Shown one piece after another: positions 1 to 6,607 of a stretch of DNA of 8,391 nucleotides. The position numbers and the translations under genes are program-made. Below the pieces are notes generated by a model. It was not told the DNA's origin, ran no database searches, and saw nothing but the letters and a program-made list of their open reading frames with translations. The DNA is taken from the NCBI GenBank assembly GCA_903930745.1, contig CAIYZX010000670.1, positions 1-8,391 on the forward strand, read 5' to 3'. The DNA is from an uncultured Chloroflexota bacterium. Its GTDB lineage: Bacteria > Chloroflexota > Limnocylindria > Limnocylindrales > CSP1-4. How positions within the stretch are numbered: position 1 is the stretch's first letter; each line of letters begins with the position of its first letter.

Positions 1-1
1 C

Positions 2-886
2 CCGCGCAAGCGCCGCCTCGACGTGCCGGCGCCGCTGCTGGTGCTGGCCGAGATGTCGTTCGTCCAGTTCGGCGCCGCGAACGCGCGCACGCTGATCCGC
101 TCAACCAACGCCATCTTCGCGGTCTGCCTGCGGCAGCTCATCGCCGGCACGCTGATGCTCCTGGTCCTGCGCCCGGCGATCCGCGGCAGGACGCGCACCC
201 AGTGGCTGGTGGTCCTGGTGTTCGCGCTCGCGCTCGTCGCCATGAACACGCTCTACTACGCGGCCATCGCGCGCATCCCGCTGGGCGTCACCACCACCAT
301 CGAGTTCCTGGGTCCCCTCACGCTCGCCGCGGTCTCCTCGCGGCGGCCGAAGGCGCTGCTCGCCGTGGTCCTCGCGCTCGCGGGCGTCGTCGCGGTGAGC
401 GGCGTGCTGGGCACGGACCTGGCGAGCCTGGACGGCATCGGCCTGCTGCTCGCGCTGGTCAGCGGCGCAGGCTGGGCGCTCCACATCCTGACAACCCGCG
501 CGCTTGGCCGGCACTGGCAGGGCCTGGACGGCCTCGCGCTGGGCATCGCCCTCGCCGGCGTCATGCTTGCGCCCGCGTCCGTGCTGCTGACGAACCTCGG
601 CGCCATCGGCCCCAACCTGCTTGCCATCGGCGTCCTCGTCGCCATCTTCTCCAGCATCATCCCGTACTCCATCGCCGTCATCGTCCTGCGGCGGGTGGAG
701 CCCCGCGTCTTCGGCATCCTCATGAGCCTGGAGCCGGGCGTGGCCGCCGTCATCGGCTTCCTCGTGCTCGGCCAGGCGCTGGTGCCGCTCCAGGTCCTGG
801 GCATGGGCCTCGTGATCGCCGCGTCCGCGCTTGTGATGGCAGACGCCCGACAGGACGAGGCCACCGCGCTGGCCGAGCTGGACTGA
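2..886 (+). CDS. rhtA: RhtA-like EamA/DMT-superfamily exporter (5' end open)
   Basis: Inner-membrane drug/metabolite transporter of the 10-helix EamA type, most like the threonine/homoserine exporter RhtA. Numbering from the GTG at 23 (287 residues), two EamA repeats lie at about 1-128 and 138-272, each nearly continuous hydrophobic helix. Segments that match my memory of E. coli RhtA are PLGVTTTIEFLGPL (86-99), followed by SSRRP, and GILMSLEPGVAAV (231-243), the conserved second-repeat motif. The reading frame stays open from the GTG back to base 2, and the residues encoded there (PRKRRLD) resemble the short basic stretch that precedes helix 1 in RhtA, so the true start is probably upstream of the window; GTG 23 is the fallback. 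The tail (273-287) is charged and cytoplasmic. The DUF554 gene follows after 63 bases. Family assignment is firm; the substrate (amino acids such as threonine or homoserine) is inferred, since DMT members also export other metabolites. Confidence 0.85.
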   Translation, partial: PRKRRLDVPAPLLVLAEMSFVQFGAANARTLIRSTNAIFAVCLRQLIAGTLMLLVLRPAIRGRTRTQWLVVLVFALALVAMNTLYYAAIARIPLGVTTTIEFLGPLTLAAVSSRRPKALLAVVLALAGVVAVSGVLGTDLASLDGIGLLLALVSGAGWALHILTTRALGRHWQGLDGLALGIALAGVMLAPASVLLTNLGAIGPNLLAIGVLVAIFSSIIPYSIAVIVLRRVEPRVFGILMSLEPGVAAVIGFLVLGQALVPLQVLGMGLVIAASALVMADARQDEATALAELD

Positions 887-890
887 CCGC

Positions 891-919
891 CAACCCCGCA
901 ACCCCGCAACCCCGCAACC
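891..919 (+). repeat. Short tandem repeat, 8-base unit CAACCCCG, about 3.6 copies
   Basis: Three perfect copies of CAACCCCG (891-898, 899-906, 907-914) and a partial fourth (CAACC, 915-919) begin four bases after the stop of the exporter gene. The copies are on the C-rich strand and lie in the 63-base gap before the DUF554 gene. It is a microsatellite-like tract, most likely produced by slippage. It is not long enough to be a CRISPR or iteron array, and any regulatory role is unproven. Confidence 0.85.
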
Positions 920-949
920 AGGCACCAGAACCCGGAGCACCCCTCGATC

Positions 950-1699
950 GTGATCGGCCTCGGCACCATCCTCAACATCGTGACCATCGTGGTTGGCGCC
1001 GCGTGCGGCGTCTGGTTCGGCGCCCGGATGCCGGAACGCACCACCCGCACCGTCACGGACGCCCTGGGCCTCACCACGCTCGTCATCGGCGGCCTGAACA
1101 TCGCCTCGCTCCAGGACCCGGACTACGTCACGGCGGTGGGCGGCGGCGTCACGCTGCTCATCGTCCTGGGCGCGCTCCTCGTGGGCGGCATCACGGGGTC
1201 TCTCGCGCGCATCGAGGACCGCCTCGAGGGCGTGGGCGGCTGGCTCCAGGCCAGGCTCTCCAGGGGCGACGACGGCAACGCCGCCCGTCACCGCTTCATC
1301 GAAGGCTTCGTGGACGCCTCGCTGATCTTCTGCATCGGCCCGCTCGCGGTCCTGGGCTCGCTCTCGGACGGCCTGGGCCGCGGCATCGACCAGCTGGCCC
1401 TCAAGTCCACCATGGACGGGTTCGCCGCCCTCGCGTTCGCCGCCTCGCTGGGCTGGGGCGTGGCCGCGTCCGCCATCTCGGTTGGCGCCTGGCAGGGCCT
1501 CCTCACCGTCGCCGCGGTCCTCCTGGGATCCCTCATGCCGCCCGAGGTCATCGCCTCGCTGACCGCCACCGGCGGCGTCCTGCTCCTGGGCATCGGCCTG
1601 CGGCTGCTGCAGATCCGCCAGGTCCCGGTGGGCGACATGCTCCCGGCCCTGGTGGTCGCGCCCATCCTCACGTGGCTCGTGGTACTCCTCCGTGCCTGA
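950..1699 (+). CDS. DUF554 family membrane protein (YdfK/YqgA-like)
   Basis: A 249-residue multi-spanning membrane protein of the DUF554 family, whose biochemical function is not established. The N-terminus (MIGLGTILNIVTIVVGAACG) is the usual first helix with its G-T-x-x-N motif. Family hallmarks follow: a conserved block FCIGPLAVLGSLSDGL (127-142), KSTMDGFAAL (152-161), a glycine-rich LGWGVAASA (167-175), TGGVLLLGIGLRLL (207-220) and a final VGDMLPALVVAPIL (227-240). About six or seven hydrophobic segments can be seen, and residues 83-118 form a charged cytosolic or external loop. Length is close to the family norm (roughly 230-250), so the gene appears intact. GTG 950 gives the family-typical N-terminus; a GGAG at 934-937 is 12 bases upstream, rather far for a strong ribosome binding site. 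It may be co-transcribed with the exporter gene 63 bases upstream. Family assignment is confident; I assign no function. Confidence 0.9.
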   Translation: MIGLGTILNIVTIVVGAACGVWFGARMPERTTRTVTDALGLTTLVIGGLNIASLQDPDYVTAVGGGVTLLIVLGALLVGGITGSLARIEDRLEGVGGWLQARLSRGDDGNAARHRFIEGFVDASLIFCIGPLAVLGSLSDGLGRGIDQLALKSTMDGFAALAFAASLGWGVAASAISVGAWQGLLTVAAVLLGSLMPPEVIASLTATGGVLLLGIGLRLLQIRQVPVGDMLPALVVAPILTWLVVLLRA

Positions 1700-1703
1700 T
1701 CCC

Positions 1704-1715
1704 CGCCGGCCGGCG
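1704..1715. other. 12-base GC palindrome after the DUF554 gene
   Basis: CGCCGGCCGGCG is a perfect palindrome four bases past the DUF554 stop. It has no loop and no T-tract, so it is not a recognisable intrinsic terminator, though it could stall polymerase or form a cruciform. The rest of the 1700-1849 gap holds no gene that I can support. The hexamer TACAGT at 1757-1762 is a possible -10 element for the kinase gene, but no matching -35 is visible. Confidence 0.35.
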
Positions 1716-1849
1716 CCGCACGGTCACGAGGGCAAGCACGTCCGCCGCCATCCGTGTACAGTCCTCGCACGGGTGGGGCCGTCGGGGGGCGCTACCGGAC
1801 TGTGCATGTCCCGCCGTCTGCCGTCACGGCAGCGTTCCCTGGTCATCCC

Positions 1850-3889
1850 ATGAAGCCAGACGACACCCCGGGGGATCCCGGCGCACGCGACCTTGCCCGG
1901 CAACTGGCCGAGAGCGAGCAGCGCTACCACGACCTCGTCGCCTTCCTGCCGGTGGGCGTGTACGTGGCACGGACGCGCGCAGACGGGACCACCACGTTCG
2001 ACGTCTTCAGCCCCCAGGCGGGCGCCCTGGTGGGTGTCGCCCCGGCAGACGCGCTTGCCACGCCCTCGAAGGTGATGGAGGCGGTGCACCCGGACGACCG
2101 CCCCCGGCTGATCGCGGCGCTGGCGGACCTGTACCGGAGACCACGGCAGTTCGCGTGGGAGGGCCGGGTGTTCGTCCGCGGCGAGGAGCGGGTGCTGCGA
2201 GCCGCAGCCCAGCCCGGCGCTGTCGAGGATGACGAGCTGGTGACCCTCGGCTTCTTCGAGGATGTCACCGACCAGCACAAGGTGCGCGCGGACCTCGCGG
2301 CGTCCGAGGAGCGCCACCGGCAGCTCGCGGAGCTTGCCACGGACGTGGTCCTGCGGACGGATGGGGCCGGCTGCATCGAGTGGGCAAGCCCGTCCGTGGT
2401 GGACGTCCTGGGTTGGCAGGTGGAGTCACTCACGGGGATCGCCTACTGGGAGCTGATCCACCCGGCCGATGCGGAGGCCGTGCGCGCCGCCGTCCTGTCA
2501 GGGGATCAGTCCGGTCGCGCGGCGTTTCGCGCAAGGCACCGGCGCATGGACGGGCTGTACCGGATGCTCCAGGTGACCGTCCGGCCAATCTTCGACAGGC
2601 GGGGCCGCCTCCTGGGCAGGATCGCCGGTGCCCACGATGTCACCGAGCAGGTTGAGAACGAGGAGACGTTGCGCGATGCCGGTCTCCGCCTTGCCCAGTC
2701 GGAGCGGCTCGAGGCGGTGGGGCGACTGGCAGGAGGCGTGGCCCACGACTTCAACAACCTGCTGGCGGCCGTGACCGGCCACATCGAGGTCGCCGGCGAG
2801 CGGCTTGGCGTCAACGACGCGGCTCGCGAGGACCTCGACCTCGCCCTGGACGCGGCCCACCGCGCCGCGTCGCTTGCCCGGCAGCTGCTCGCCTTCGGCC
2901 GCCGTCAGGTCCTCCGGCCAACGGACGTGGACCTCGCGAGGCAGGTGGCGTCGCTCGTGCCGCTGCTCCGGGGGACGATGGGCGATGACGTCAGCGTCGA
3001 GCTGCGCCAGGCGCCCGGCCTGTGGACGGTCCGCGCAGACCCAAGCCGGCTTGAGCACGTCGTGGTCAGCCTCGCCCTCAATGCCCGGGAGGCGATGCCC
3101 GCCGGCGGGTCGCTGACCCTGGAGCTGGAGAACCGCGTGGTTGGTGCGGCGGAGGCGGCGCGACATGTTGGCGTGAGCAAGGGCCGCTTCGCCACGCTGG
3201 CGGTGCGTGACACCGGGCGCGGGATCCCGCCGGACGTGCTCCCGCACCTCTTCGAGCCCTTCTTCACCACCAAGGAGATGGGCCACGGCGCGGGCCTGGG
3301 TCTCGCCACGGTGGAGGGGACGCTCGCCCAGATGGGCGGCTGGATCGAAGCCCACAGCGAGGTGGGCCGCGGCTCCACCTTCATCCTGCACCTGCCCCTC
3401 GTCGCGCCGACGGTCACCCTCGAGGGCCGTTCGGCCGATGCTCTGGCCGTGGCGACGGCCGTGCCGGCCTCCGGGGTGACGGCGGCGGTTGGCCCCACGG
3501 ACGAGGAGGACCGGCGATGGTCCATCCTGCTCGTGGAGGACGAGGACCTGGTGCGGGCCACGATGACGAGGGTGCTGCGGGATGTTGGCTACCGCGTTGT
3601 CGCCGTGGGATCCGCCGATGCCGCGCTGGAGCTGGAGACGGCGGTTGTCGCGGAGATCGACGTCCTCGTGACGGACGTCGTCATGCCCGGCATGGACGGG
3701 GCAACGCTCGCGGGCGAGCTGGCACGATCGCGCCCCGGCCTGCCGGTGGTCTTCATCTCCGGGTTCGCGCGGGATCTCAAGGAGGAGCTCACGGAGCAGC
3801 TGCGCCGCCCGGGCACCACGTTCCTCCAGAAGCCCTTCCGGCGCGACGAGCTGGCGGCGGCCGTCCGGCGCGTCCTGGGCACCGGCTGA
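1850..3889 (+). CDS. Soluble hybrid sensor histidine kinase, PAS-PAS-HisKA-HATPase-REC
   Basis: A 679-residue cytoplasmic signalling kinase that autophosphorylates on histidine and can pass the phosphate to its own receiver domain. Domains in order: PAS 1 (about 20-145, ending in GFFEDVT), PAS 2 (about 152-268, ending in IAGAHDVTEQ), HisKA with H-box GRLAGGVAHDFNNLL (His299 is the phosphorylation site), HATPase_c with N-box Asn411 (LALNAREAM), G1 box DTGRGIP (Asp454), F-box LFEPFFTTKE and G2 box GAGLGLATVEG, an Ala/Val/Thr-rich linker (about 517-556), and a receiver with acidic pocket Glu563/Asp564, phospho-acceptor Asp609 (TDVVMPGMDG), Ser637 and Lys661 (LQKPF). All catalytic residues are present. 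There is no transmembrane segment or signal peptide, so the signal must be intracellular or carried by a ligand or cofactor in the PAS domains. In-frame GTGs at 1754 and 1802 would add 32 or 16 low-complexity residues; ATG 1850 fits the family better, although no clear Shine-Dalgarno precedes it. No DNA-binding response regulator is adjacent, so the target is unknown. Confidence 0.92.
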   Translation: MKPDDTPGDPGARDLARQLAESEQRYHDLVAFLPVGVYVARTRADGTTTFDVFSPQAGALVGVAPADALATPSKVMEAVHPDDRPRLIAALADLYRRPRQFAWEGRVFVRGEERVLRAAAQPGAVEDDELVTLGFFEDVTDQHKVRADLAASEERHRQLAELATDVVLRTDGAGCIEWASPSVVDVLGWQVESLTGIAYWELIHPADAEAVRAAVLSGDQSGRAAFRARHRRMDGLYRMLQVTVRPIFDRRGRLLGRIAGAHDVTEQVENEETLRDAGLRLAQSERLEAVGRLAGGVAHDFNNLLAAVTGHIEVAGERLGVNDAAREDLDLALDAAHRAASLARQLLAFGRRQVLRPTDVDLARQVASLVPLLRGTMGDDVSVELRQAPGLWTVRADPSRLEHVVVSLALNAREAMPAGGSLTLELENRVVGAAEAARHVGVSKGRFATLAVRDTGRGIPPDVLPHLFEPFFTTKEMGHGAGLGLATVEGTLAQMGGWIEAHSEVGRGSTFILHLPLVAPTVTLEGRSADALAVATAVPASGVTAAVGPTDEEDRRWSILLVEDEDLVRATMTRVLRDVGYRVVAVGSADAALELETAVVAEIDVLVTDVVMPGMDGATLAGELARSRPGLPVVFISGFARDLKEELTEQLRRPGTTFLQKPFRRDELAAAVRRVLGTG

Positions 3890-3918
3890 CCCGTACCTCA
3901 CCGCGCGGAGACAGCCGG
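3882..3918 (+). terminator. Possible stem-loop at the end of the kinase gene
   Basis: CCGGCTG (3882-3888) and its reverse complement CAGCCGG (3912-3918) can form a 7-bp stem closing a 23-base loop, starting across the kinase stop codon. There is no T-run after it, so it would be at best a weak or factor-assisted terminator. In such GC-rich DNA a chance match is quite possible. Confidence 0.2.
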
Positions 3919-3949
3919 ATCCGCCATGGCCGCAGCCACGATCCGGACA

Positions 3950-3986
3950 CGGTGGAGGCCGCTGGACAGCGATCGGTGGAGGCCGC
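3950..3986 (+). repeat. Pair of 13-base direct repeats upstream of the DinB gene
   Basis: CGGTGGAGGCCGC occurs exactly at 3950-3962 and 3974-3986, 24 bases apart start to start (just over two helical turns), within the 146-base gap before the DinB-family gene. The second copy overlaps an inverted repeat, GATCGG (3971-3976) with CCGATC (3995-4000). Spaced direct repeats upstream of a gene can be a transcription-factor site, but no regulator is known here and the stretch may be a chance duplication. No small gene is supported in 3890-4035. Confidence 0.45.
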
Positions 3987-4024
3987 ATCATCGGCCGATC
4001 CCGGGGAGGGAGGCCGGCGCCAGA

Positions 4025-4030
4025 GGGGAG
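4025..4030 (+). promoter_or_regulatory. Ribosome binding site fixing the DinB-family start
   Basis: GGGGAG lies five bases before GTG 4036, within a longer purine run. The same reading frame is open far upstream, back into the kinase receiver domain, so this site decides the start: it gives a 298-residue protein and removes a long arginine- and glycine-rich artefact. Confidence 0.7.
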
Positions 4031-4035
4031 AGATC

Positions 4036-4932
4036 GTGGACGACCGCCTGGTGCGCATCGGACGTCTTGCCGCCGTCGCGCAGGGACTCGAGCGCGAGGG
4101 CGCCTACAACGGCGCGAAGCTGGTTCGGGCCGCCCTCGAGCGGGAGCTGGTGCGCTACGCGGCCGCCGAGTCGCCGTCCGGTGGTGCAGCCTCCGCAGCG
4201 GCCCTGGAGCAGCTGGTCGTGGATCTTGGCGATCACCTGCCGGCGGGTCTCGGCGCCCTCCTGCTGGGCGCGGCGGCCAGCGTTCGCGATGGCAGGACGA
4301 TCGCGCTGGCGGATGCGCCCCGCGCAAGGGTCTGCCGTGCGTGCGGCGAGGTTCTCCTGGGGAACGACGTGCCGGCCACCTGCCCCACGTGCGAGGCCCC
4401 GGCCATCGCGTATCGTGAGCTGTATCCAACCTGGTACCTGGAGCCCGTGACTCGCGAGGACCTGCTGGTCGCGCTTGCCGCCGGCGCGGGCCACGTGCAG
4501 GCGGCGGTCGCGGGCCACTCGGACGAGACGCTCGCCGCCCAGCCCTTCCCGGGCGAATGGTCCGCCCGCCAGGCCCTGCAGCACCTGCTGTTCGCGGAGG
4601 AGCTGTTCGCGCAGCGCGTCGGCCGCCTCCTGGACGAGGACGATCCCAACCTGGCCGCTCGCGCCGTCTGGGCGGAGACCCCGGCGTCTGACGAGGGCTC
4701 GGCGGACACGGCCGATCCGGCTTCGGTGATCGCCGCGCGCATCGCCGCGCTGCGCGCGGCCACGCTCGCCCGCCTGCTGGCGCTCCCCGTGGAGGCGTGG
4801 TCCCGCCCGGGGACGCACCCGGAGTGGGGCCGCGTCACCGTCCTGACGCAGGCCGGCTACTTCGCCCGCCACCAGGCATCGCACATGGCGCAGCTGGTGG
4901 CCGCGGCGAACGGGAGGCTCCCGGGCCACTGA
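4036..4932 (+). CDS. Rubredoxin-like zinc ribbon fused to a DinB-family domain
   Basis: A 298-residue soluble protein. Residues 1-95 are mostly helical and alanine-rich (VAQGLEREGAYNGAKLVRAA near the start), with no family I recognise. Residues 98-125 form a rubrerythrin-type rubredoxin or zinc ribbon, CRACG then CPTCEAP, with metal-binding Cys100, Cys103, Cys116 and Cys119. From about 138 to the end is a DinB-like four-helix bundle: the GEWSARQALQHLLFAEELF segment (173-191) carries His183, and RHQASHM carries His279 and His283, the usual three-histidine metal site of the family. DinB proteins are a metal-binding superfamily that includes thiol-dependent S-transferases (bacillithiol, mycothiol) and damage-induced proteins of unknown activity; the substrate here is not visible. 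The gene is preceded by a good ribosome binding site and a pair of direct repeats, and is convergent with the molybdoenzyme gene. Domain calls are fairly sure, but the combined function is unknown. A redox or metal-stress role is speculation. Confidence 0.85.
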   Translation: MDDRLVRIGRLAAVAQGLEREGAYNGAKLVRAALERELVRYAAAESPSGGAASAAALEQLVVDLGDHLPAGLGALLLGAAASVRDGRTIALADAPRARVCRACGEVLLGNDVPATCPTCEAPAIAYRELYPTWYLEPVTREDLLVALAAGAGHVQAAVAGHSDETLAAQPFPGEWSARQALQHLLFAEELFAQRVGRLLDEDDPNLAARAVWAETPASDEGSADTADPASVIAARIAALRAATLARLLALPVEAWSRPGTHPEWGRVTVLTQAGYFARHQASHMAQLVAAANGRLPGH

Positions 4933-4954
4933 GCGTCGCCGAGGTGCGGGGCCG

Positions 4955-4966
4955 CTGCCCGGGCAG
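4955..4966. other. 12-base GC palindrome between convergent genes
   Basis: CTGCCCGGGCAG is a perfect palindrome 22 bases past the stop of the DinB-family gene, in the 162-base gap between two converging genes. This is where a bidirectional terminator would be expected, but there is no loop and no T-tract on either side. Nothing else recognisable lies in 4933-5094. Confidence 0.3.
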
Positions 4967-5094
4967 GGCTACGGCGCCTCGAGGACGTCCTTGCCTGCGG
5001 GCGAACCGGGATCGAGGCGCGGCGGCACCAGGTCCACGGCCGCAACCCGCGGGCCGGAGCGCCATCTCCCTGGTGCCATCGGACCGGTCGTCCC

Positions 5095-5697
5095 CTACTC
5101 GCTGAAGCGCTGCTCCGCCCAGGGCTCGCCGTCGTTGTGATAGCCGTACCGCTCCCAGAAGCCCGGCCGGTCCGCCGTGGTCAGCTCCAGGCCGCGGAGC
5201 CACTTGGGTCCCTTCCAGAAGTAGCGCTTGGGGACCACGAGGCGCAGCGGCCAGCCATGCTCCGGTGTGAGCGGCTCACCCTCGAAGGTGTCCGCGAGCA
5301 GGACGTCGTCATCGACCAGCACGTCCATCGGCAGGTTCGCCGTGTAGCCGTGCTCCGCGTGGGCGACCACGTGCGTGGCGCTGTCCAGCGGTCCCGCCAG
5401 CGCGAGGAAGGTGCGGATGCCCACGCCCTCCCAGTGCGTGTCCAGCTTGGACCAGCGGGTGACGCAGTGGATGTCCGCGGTGACCTGGGTTCGCGGCAGG
5501 GCGCGGAACTCATCCCAGGTGAGCCGGATGGGGCGAGACACCTCGCCGAAGATGCGGATGTCCCACCTCGCAAGGTCCACCGACGGAACGGAGCCGTAGT
5601 GGAGCACCGGGAACTTCTCGGTGAGGTACTGGCCGGGCGGAATCCGGTCTGCGAGCGCCGGGTCACTGCGGCGGTCGCCAAAGAGCCTGTCGAACAT
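5095..5697 (-). CDS. Sulfite-oxidase-like molybdopterin oxidoreductase, short cytoplasmic form
   Basis: A 200-residue protein of the sulfite oxidase/YedY (MsrP) molybdopterin-binding fold. Residue Cys78 in TADIHCVTRWSKLDTHWEGV is the expected thiolate ligand to molybdenum. Other family signatures are WDIRIFGEV (45-53), LTWDEFRALP (59-68), AEHGYTANLP (114-123) and the strongly conserved HGWPLRLVVPKRYFWKGPKW (147-166), ending in GYHNDGEPWAEQRF. The protein is only the cofactor domain: there is no heme domain, no sulfite-oxidase dimerisation domain and no twin-arginine or other signal peptide, so it should act in the cytoplasm, unlike periplasmic MsrP. No MsrQ-like heme partner is adjacent. The start is set by ATG (5697-5695) with an AGGAGA ribosome binding site five bases upstream. 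It converges on the DinB gene and diverges from the glycosyltransferase gene. The family is clear; the electron donor and substrate (possibly an oxidised sulfur compound) are unknown. Confidence 0.93.
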   Translation of the reverse strand: MFDRLFGDRRSDPALADRIPPGQYLTEKFPVLHYGSVPSVDLARWDIRIFGEVSRPIRLTWDEFRALPRTQVTADIHCVTRWSKLDTHWEGVGIRTFLALAGPLDSATHVVAHAEHGYTANLPMDVLVDDDVLLADTFEGEPLTPEHGWPLRLVVPKRYFWKGPKWLRGLELTTADRPGFWERYGYHNDGEPWAEQRFSE

Positions 5698-5702
5698 CCT
5701 GG

Positions 5703-5708
5703 TCTCCT
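5703..5708 (-). promoter_or_regulatory. Ribosome binding site of the molybdoenzyme gene
   Basis: On the minus strand AGGAGA stands five bases before the ATG, a near-ideal Shine-Dalgarno sequence that fixes the start. The contrast with the divergent glycosyltransferase gene, which has none, is notable. Confidence 0.75.
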
Positions 5709-5821
5709 GTGCGCCATCCTGGCCCCCGCGGCCGGCGCGCTGCGCGGAACTCTACCCGGGCCTCGTGACAGGTGCGTGACCGGGCTCTTCCCGCTCCGCG
5801 TGCCGGACCACGGCTTCGCGG

Positions 5822-5827
5822 TATCGT
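5822..5827 (+). promoter_or_regulatory. Candidate -10 element for a leaderless glycosyltransferase mRNA
   Basis: TATCGT ends six bases before ATG 5834, so a transcript starting at the normal distance from a -10 box would begin at or within a base of the A of the start codon. No purine-rich ribosome binding site precedes the ATG, which fits leaderless translation. No good -35 hexamer is visible 16-19 bases upstream. This is inference from spacing only. Confidence 0.35.
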
Positions 5828-5833
5828 GTGCGG

Positions 5834-6604
5834 ATGCCCGAGCAGCCCAAGGTCGTCATCGTCATGCCCGCCTACAACGCCGCCCTCACGCTGGAGCGGA
5901 CGTACGCGGACATTCCCCACGACCTCGTGCACCACGTGATCCTGGTCGATGACGTCTCGAAGGACGCCACCGTGGAGATTGCCCACCGGCTGGGCCTCGA
6001 GGTGATCGTCCACCGCCAGAACCTGGGCTACGGCGGCAACCAGAAGACCTGCTATGACCGGGCGCTCGAGTGGGGCGCGGACGTGGTGGTGATGCTCCAC
6101 CCGGACTACCAGTACGACGCCACCCGCATCCCGGATCTCGTGGCCCCCATCCTGGCGGGCACCGCGGACCTGATGCTGGGGTCGCGCTTCCTGGGCGACC
6201 CGCTCGCGGGCGGCATGCCAAAGTGGAAGTACATCTCCAACCGCTTCCTGACGGGCGTGGAGAACATCGCCTTCGGCCAGCACCTGTCCGAGTACCACAC
6301 GGGCCTGCGCGCCTACTCGCGCCGCCTGCTGGAGACCATCCCGTACCGCCTGAACTCGGATGACTTCGTGTTCGACCAGGACCTGGTGGCCCAGGTGGTG
6401 GCCGCGGGCGGCATGCGGATCGGCGAGATCGGGGTGCCCACGCGGTACTTCGAGGAGGCCAGCTCCGTGAACTTCCGCCGGAGCGTGGTCTACGGGCTGT
6501 CCACCCTGCGTGTCGTTGGCCGGTACCTGCTCCATCGCATGGGCCTGCGTCGCTCCGCCCAGCTCCAGCCGCGCCGTTCCGCGGGCTCCACCGGGGCCGC
6601 CTGA
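5834..6604 (+). CDS. Family 2 glycosyltransferase (dolichol-phosphate-mannose-synthase-like)
   Basis: A 256-residue GT-A fold glycosyltransferase that would transfer a sugar from a nucleotide donor to a lipid or other acceptor at the cytoplasmic face of the membrane. The opening strand KVVIVMPAYNAALTLERTYA (6-25) and VILVDDVSKDAT (35-46, with Asp39/Asp40 for nucleotide binding) are standard GT2 motifs. NLGYGGNQKT (63-72) follows, then MLHPDYQYD (87-95), which stands where the metal-binding DxD-like motif is expected, and LGSRFLG (115-121). HTGLRAYSRR (155-164) and DFVFDQDLVAQ (177-187) match the acceptor-side region, where the ED motif of other members is replaced by DQD. No transmembrane helix is present; the tail (239-256) is basic and low-complexity. 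ATG 5834 is preferred to GTG 5828, because it starts at the family-typical position and fits the -10 spacing. The flippase-like gene begins three bases after the stop, so the two are surely co-transcribed. The sugar and acceptor are not known. Confidence 0.9.
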   Translation: MPEQPKVVIVMPAYNAALTLERTYADIPHDLVHHVILVDDVSKDATVEIAHRLGLEVIVHRQNLGYGGNQKTCYDRALEWGADVVVMLHPDYQYDATRIPDLVAPILAGTADLMLGSRFLGDPLAGGMPKWKYISNRFLTGVENIAFGQHLSEYHTGLRAYSRRLLETIPYRLNSDDFVFDQDLVAQVVAAGGMRIGEIGVPTRYFEEASSVNFRRSVVYGLSTLRVVGRYLLHRMGLRRSAQLQPRRSAGSTGAA

Positions 6605-6607
6605 CCC

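Noticed and set aside
891..919. Possible CRISPR or iteron array
   Set aside because: The unit is only eight bases with no spacers, and there are no cas or replication genes.
1754..1849. Extended N-terminus of the kinase from GTG 1754 or GTG 1802
   Set aside because: The added residues are low-complexity, precede the usual PAS start and would place coding sequence over a likely promoter region. ATG 1850 is preferred, though no ribosome binding site proves it.
202..2232. Long plus-strand open frame (about 676 codons) across the exporter and DUF554 genes
   Set aside because: It is dominated by Arg, Gly, Pro and His with no domain, as expected of a shifted frame in GC-rich DNA, and overlaps two well-recognised genes.
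3517..4035. Extended N-terminus of the DinB-family protein reaching back into the kinase gene
   Set aside because: The residues are Arg/Gly-rich frame-shift text overlapping the receiver domain, and a good ribosome binding site precedes GTG 4036.
2498..4429. Minus-strand open frame of about 643 codons opposite the kinase
   Set aside because: It is the antisense shadow of a kinase with all motifs intact; its composition is not protein-like.
5749..5754. Minus-strand TAGAGT as a -10 element for the molybdoenzyme gene
   Set aside because: No acceptable -35 hexamer lies at the right distance, and one weak hexamer is not enough to call a promoter.
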